7,465 bases of DNA from positions 1 through 7,465 of the forward strand of contig JAQVYZ010000043.1 of NCBI GenBank assembly GCA_028708485.1. The letters are read 5' to 3'. The notes under the pieces were generated by a model. That model did not search any database and was not told the DNA's origin. It saw nothing but the letters and a program-made list of their open reading frames with translations. A program made the translations under genes and the position numbers. The first letter of the stretch is position 1. Each line of letters starts with the position of its first letter. The stretch comes from Caldisericia bacterium (GTDB taxonomy: Bacteria > Caldisericota > Caldisericia > UBA6126). Shown here piece by piece: positions 6,390 to 7,465 of this stretch.

Positions 6390-6441
6390 ATGATAAGATA
6401 GTATTTTGTACTTCCTGTACATAAAAAAAATCATAAGATAG
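6390..6441. promoter_or_regulatory. Candidate operators: TGTAC dyad and a 12-bp direct repeat
   Basis: TGTACTTCCTGTACA (6407-6421) is a perfect 5-bp dyad with a 5-base centre, placed just after the predicted transcription start. It is flanked by a direct repeat, ATGATAAGATAG (6390-6401) and ATCATAAGATAG (6430-6441), with one mismatch and 40 bp apart. One copy covers the -10 box and the other the bases just upstream of the ribosome binding site. The arrangement suggests repressor binding, but no regulator gene is visible nearby. Confidence 0.4.
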
Positions 6442-6457
6442 AAAAATATTTTGTCAA
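6430..6457 (-). promoter_or_regulatory. Sigma-A promoter of the lysozyme-lipoprotein transcript
   Basis: TTGACA (6457-6452) is a perfect -35 box, and TATGAT (6435-6430) is one base off the -10 consensus, with a 16-bp spacer. AT-rich sequence upstream could serve as an UP element. The start point should lie near 6423, about 45 bases before the ATG at 6378. It is the best promoter in the window and may serve all genes down to 1616. Confidence 0.75.
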
Positions 6458-6663
6458 TAAAAAATAGGGGATATTTTACAGCAATAAAATGCTATTTTTC
6501 TGTCTTATCTGTTCAGCCAGTTGTGACCTCATTCCTGGTAAGGTTGTATAGGGTTGGCGGCACTTGTATCAGGTGTTATGCAATACTCGACCACTTTACT
6601 TAATTATAGGAATTTGATTTGATTGAAGAAGCGTCTTTTATTTTTTTATCTATCGTCTTGTAT
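6458..6663. other. Divergent intergenic region without a gene
   Basis: This stretch lies between the lysozyme promoter on the - strand and the ATPase gene on the + strand. I see no open frame with a ribosome binding site, no tRNA-like fold and no strong terminator. A + strand promoter for the ATPase should be near its right end; TTGAAG (6623-6628) with TTATCT 17 bp later, or TATATA at 6661-6666, are weak candidates. Confidence 0.4.
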
Positions 6664-6694
6664 ATAGGACAAAAATGGGATAGAATTGTCCTAT
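6664..6694. promoter_or_regulatory. Perfect 9-bp inverted repeat over the ATPase start codon
   Basis: ATAGGACAA (6664-6672) and TTGTCCTAT (6686-6694) are exact reverse complements separated by 13 bases. The right arm includes the A and T of the ATG at 6693. As DNA it could be an operator; as RNA it would fold into a hairpin that hides the start codon. No Shine-Dalgarno sequence is seen in front of this gene, which makes control at this element more likely. Confidence 0.6.
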
Positions 6695-7465
6695 GAATGA
6701 AATATTAAGAACGCTTCTTTATGAATGGAAAGATAAAAAGCTTCCGGAACTCATTCAGCGAGATATTATTCTTGTGCAAAAACAAATTCCTGACATACAC
6801 AATGCAACCGTCATTACCGGCTTTAGGCGCGTAGGCAAAACTTATTTGATGTATGATTTAATAAAAAGACTCTTAAAAACCAATTCCAGGGAAGAAATAG
6901 TTTATATTAATTTTGAGGACGAAAGAATCATCAACCCTTCAGTAACTTTATTGACGGATTTGATACCAGAGATTCAAGCTTTGTTTGGAAAAAAACCAAA
7001 GTATCTTTTTTTGGATGAAATACAAAATGTTTTCAATTGGTCTAAATGGGTTAGACGTATTCTTGATAATGAAGATATCCAGATTTATATATCAGGTTCT
7101 ACTTCAAAAATGAGTAGTCATGAGATCCCAACAGAGTTAAGAGGCAGATTTTGGGAAATTAAAGTAAAGACCTTATCCTTTCATGAATATTTAACATTTA
7201 TACGCGAAGAGATTGATTTTCAGAAAGCCCCTTTTTCCAAAGAAGAAACCGCTAAATTTCAGTATTTATTGGACGATTACCTCAGATACGGGGGTTTACC
7301 GGATGTTGTTTTATTGCCAGCAGAAAAAAAACTGGAATTGCTGCAATCTTATTTTCAGACTGTGGTGCAGAGAGACATGATTGAACATTTTAAGATCGAG
7401 AACCACATTGCTTTACGAACTATGCTGAAACTTCTTATCAATTCACCTTATTTCACGATTTCCAA
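6693..7465 (+). CDS. AAA ATPase, DUF4143 family (3' end beyond the window)
   Basis: The frame is open from ATG 6693 to the window end, 257 codons. Walker A is GFRRVGKT (43-50), Walker B is YLFLDEIQ (104-111), a sensor-like ISGST (133-137) follows, and LRGR (149-152) ends the ATPase core. LSFHEYL (161-167), YLRYGGLP (196-203) and Y...VVQRD (220-228) mark the change to the DUF4143 C-terminal region. The family usually exceeds 380 residues, so roughly 60% is present. These ATPases (COG1373 type) are widespread in anaerobes and often solitary; their substrate is unknown, although some are suspected of working in defence or as toxin-antitoxin-like modules. An in-frame TAG (6681-6683) just upstream excludes an earlier start. 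No Shine-Dalgarno sequence is visible. The gene diverges from the lysozyme-lipoprotein run and is probably unrelated to it. Confidence 0.9.
   Translation, partial: MNEILRTLLYEWKDKKLPELIQRDIILVQKQIPDIHNATVITGFRRVGKTYLMYDLIKRLLKTNSREEIVYINFEDERIINPSVTLLTDLIPEIQALFGKKPKYLFLDEIQNVFNWSKWVRRILDNEDIQIYISGSTSKMSSHEIPTELRGRFWEIKVKTLSFHEYLTFIREEIDFQKAPFSKEETAKFQYLLDDYLRYGGLPDVVLLPAEKKLELLQSYFQTVVQRDMIEHFKIENHIALRTMLKLLINSPYFTIS

Noticed and set aside
6173..6424. 83-aa + strand frame opposite the lysozyme signal peptide
   Set aside because: It runs antisense through a coding region with a strong promoter and ribosome binding site on the other strand.
1..7465. CRISPR array, insertion sequence or integrase-borne island
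   Set aside because: I found no regularly spaced repeats, no transposase or recombinase motifs, and no duplicated tRNA 3' end that would mark an attachment site.

Overview
The window is AT-rich, has strong Gram-positive style ribosome binding sites (AGGAGG or GGAGGG about 5 bases before ATG), tRNA genes without encoded CCA, lipoprotein signal peptides, a copper-amine-oxidase-type stalk domain and a SatD-family gene. Together these point to a low-GC Firmicute, most likely a Clostridia member. I cannot name a genus.

Layout. Bases 1-330 hold four tandem tRNA genes on the + strand: Leu(GAG, 5' end cut off by the window), Val(TAC), Asp(GTC) and Phe(GAA). Facing them on the - strand is a two-gene unit (350-1464): a SatD-like protein followed, with an ATGA overlap, by a small membrane protein. 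From 6378 down to 1616 the - strand carries a long run of exported proteins. It begins with a lysozyme/lytic-transglycosylase-like gene split by a frameshift (6378-5723), 2 nt before a 520-aa propeller-type lipoprotein (5720-4158). Next comes an unlisted, decayed second lysozyme-like gene (about 4079-3799), which overlaps the start of a second propeller-type lipoprotein of 559 aa (3811-2132). The run ends with a small secreted stalk-domain protein (2077-1616). A good sigma-A promoter (TTGACA, 16 bp, TATGAT) sits in front of the first lysozyme ORF. On the + strand from 6693 to the window end is the first 257 codons of an AAA ATPase of the DUF4143 family, diverging from the exported-protein run.

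How it fits together. The main reading is that lysozyme-like gene plus beta-propeller lipoprotein is a two-gene module present twice in tandem. The lysozyme partner is broken in both copies: frameshifted in the upstream one, and truncated with a frameshift and a stop in the downstream one. Both lipoproteins remain intact. All products act outside the membrane, so a role at the cell wall is reasonable, but the exact function is unknown. The SatD-like/membrane pair and the ATPase are separate units. Each has inverted repeats at its promoter or start codon that look like operators. No integrase, transposase, CRISPR array or known complete defence system is visible.
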